A stretch of DNA of 64,000 nucleotides from Mesorhizobium loti (GTDB lineage Bacteria > Pseudomonadota > Alphaproteobacteria > Rhizobiales > Rhizobiaceae), in contig NZ_QGGH01000001.1 in the NCBI RefSeq assembly GCF_003148495.1, positions 516,347 to 580,346 on the forward strand. The letters are read 5' to 3'. Every line of letters begins with the position of its first letter. The stretch's first letter is position 1. Position numbers and translations under genes: made by a program. Positions 63,443 to 64,000 of the stretch are shown piece after piece. The notes under the pieces are model-generated. The model was given only the letters and a program-made list of their open reading frames with translations, searched no databases and was not told where the DNA came from.

Positions 63443-64000
63443 CTATTCCGCGGGCTCTACATTGGTGTAGGCGGCTTCCTCGAGCTCGCGCTTCAGCCGC
63501 GCTTCCTCATGGGTTTTCGGCGTGACGAAGCGGCCAAGCAGGAGATAGGCGACCGGCGTCAGGAACAGCGTCGAGACGGTGGCCAGCCCCAATCCGCCAA
63601 CGATGACCCAGCCAAGTGCGACGCGCGCCTCGGCACCGGCGCCGCTCGCCAGAACCAGTGGCAAGCCGCCGAGCACGGTGCAGATCATCGTCATCATTAC
63701 CGGCCGCACGCGGATGATCGAGGCCTGCTCGATCGCTTCGCGCACGCCAAGCCCGCGATCGCGCAGCTGGTTGGCGAATTCGACGATGAGGATGCCGTTC
63801 TTGGCCATGACGCCGACCAGCAGCACCAGGCCGATCTGGCTGTAGGCGTTGAGACTGGTGCCGCTGAGGAGCAGCGCAAAGATCGCGCAGGCGAGGCCAA
63901 GCGGCACCGTCGCCATGATGATGACTGCGCTGACGAAGCTTTCGAACTGGGCGGCCAGCACCAATAGAATGATGACCAGCGCGAAGCCGAAGATGGTGAT
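63443..64000 (-). CDS. RND efflux transporter, C-terminal part (runs off window)
   Basis: The frame is open from the window edge to a TAG at 63443 and gives the last 185 or so residues of an HAE1/AcrB-type RND pump. It covers transmembrane helices 8-12, with FESFVSAVIIMATVPLGLAC, IGLVLLVGVMAKNGILIVEF, and RVRPVMMTMICTVLGGLPLV (the EAxxxRxRPxxMT block), ending LLLGRFVTPKTHEEARLKRE. These pumps export drugs or solvents using the proton gradient. The partner periplasmic adaptor should lie to the right. Confidence 0.92.
   Translation of the reverse strand: MTIFGFALVIILLVLAAQFESFVSAVIIMATVPLGLACAIFALLLSGTSLNAYSQIGLVLLVGVMAKNGILIVEFANQLRDRGLGVREAIEQASIIRVRPVMMTMICTVLGGLPLVLASGAGAEARVALGWVIVGGLGLATVSTLFLTPVAYLLLGRFVTPKTHEEARLKRELEEAAYTNVEPAE

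Overview
The window looks like chromosomal DNA of an alphaproteobacterium of the Rhizobiales, most likely Mesorhizobium or a close relative. This rests on high GC, many four-base ATGA gene overlaps, a Ti-plasmid type TraA/TraC/TraD set, a MucR/Ros regulator, the families DUF982, DUF992 and DUF736, a heterotetrameric sarcosine oxidase operon, and copies of a palindromic intergenic repeat that I know from Mesorhizobium genomes. Species is inference.

Bases 1 to about 26,400 are accessory DNA ending in a P4-type integrase (24946-26238). The left part holds a MocR regulator flanked by a PLP gamma-lyase/DapA-like/PaiB-like operon and a MOSC protein/iron-sulfur reductase operon, a second PLP lyase, and a B3/4-domain protein divergent from an XRE-cupin regulator. 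Gene remnants are scattered here (cbbX, sugE, an ABC permease tail, an unidentified C-terminus, DUF736). A LysR gene is divergent from five tightly packed genes (10668-17621). Together these can take L-pipecolate through aminoadipate semialdehyde, aminoadipate, 2-oxoadipate and D-2-hydroxyglutarate to 2-oxoglutarate, which is the lower lysine catabolic route. Next comes a mobilisation module: traD, traC, a Ti/RSF1010-like oriT, the TraA relaxase and an AlpA-like protein. A MucR-type regulator, a Tat-exported protein, a small XRE regulator and the integrase flank it. No coupling protein or type IV secretion genes are in view.

From about 26,400 the content looks like core genome. It includes a DUF892 ferritin-like protein, a complete kdp potassium-uptake locus (kdpF, A, B, C, D, E plus two unannotated small membrane peptides), an MFS transporter, tandem DUF992 secreted proteins, a TPR lipoprotein, ribosomal protein S21, a SET-domain protein, an SDR and a small membrane protein. 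The sarcosine oxidase operon soxB-orf-D-A-G (43267-48836) carries an unusual extra gene. A ThuA-like protein follows, with a sugar dehydrogenase next to it that has lost its middle.

Bases 50.6-59.3 kb hold an SDR/AraC pair, a small secreted protein with palindromic operators, a TetR regulator, and an acyl-CoA catabolic set. In that set an aminoglycoside-phosphotransferase-like kinase and an ACAD10/11-type acyl-CoA dehydrogenase sit together with a MaoC protein, two SDRs and an MDR reductase. This suggests 4-hydroxyacyl-CoA degradation through a phosphorylated intermediate. The right end has a four-gene overlapping operon for lipid-linked glycan modification (GT87, GtrB-like GT2, ChbG/HpnK deacetylase, GtrA) and the C-terminal end of an RND efflux pump that runs off the window. 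I saw no tRNA, rRNA, CRISPR array or complete insertion sequence.
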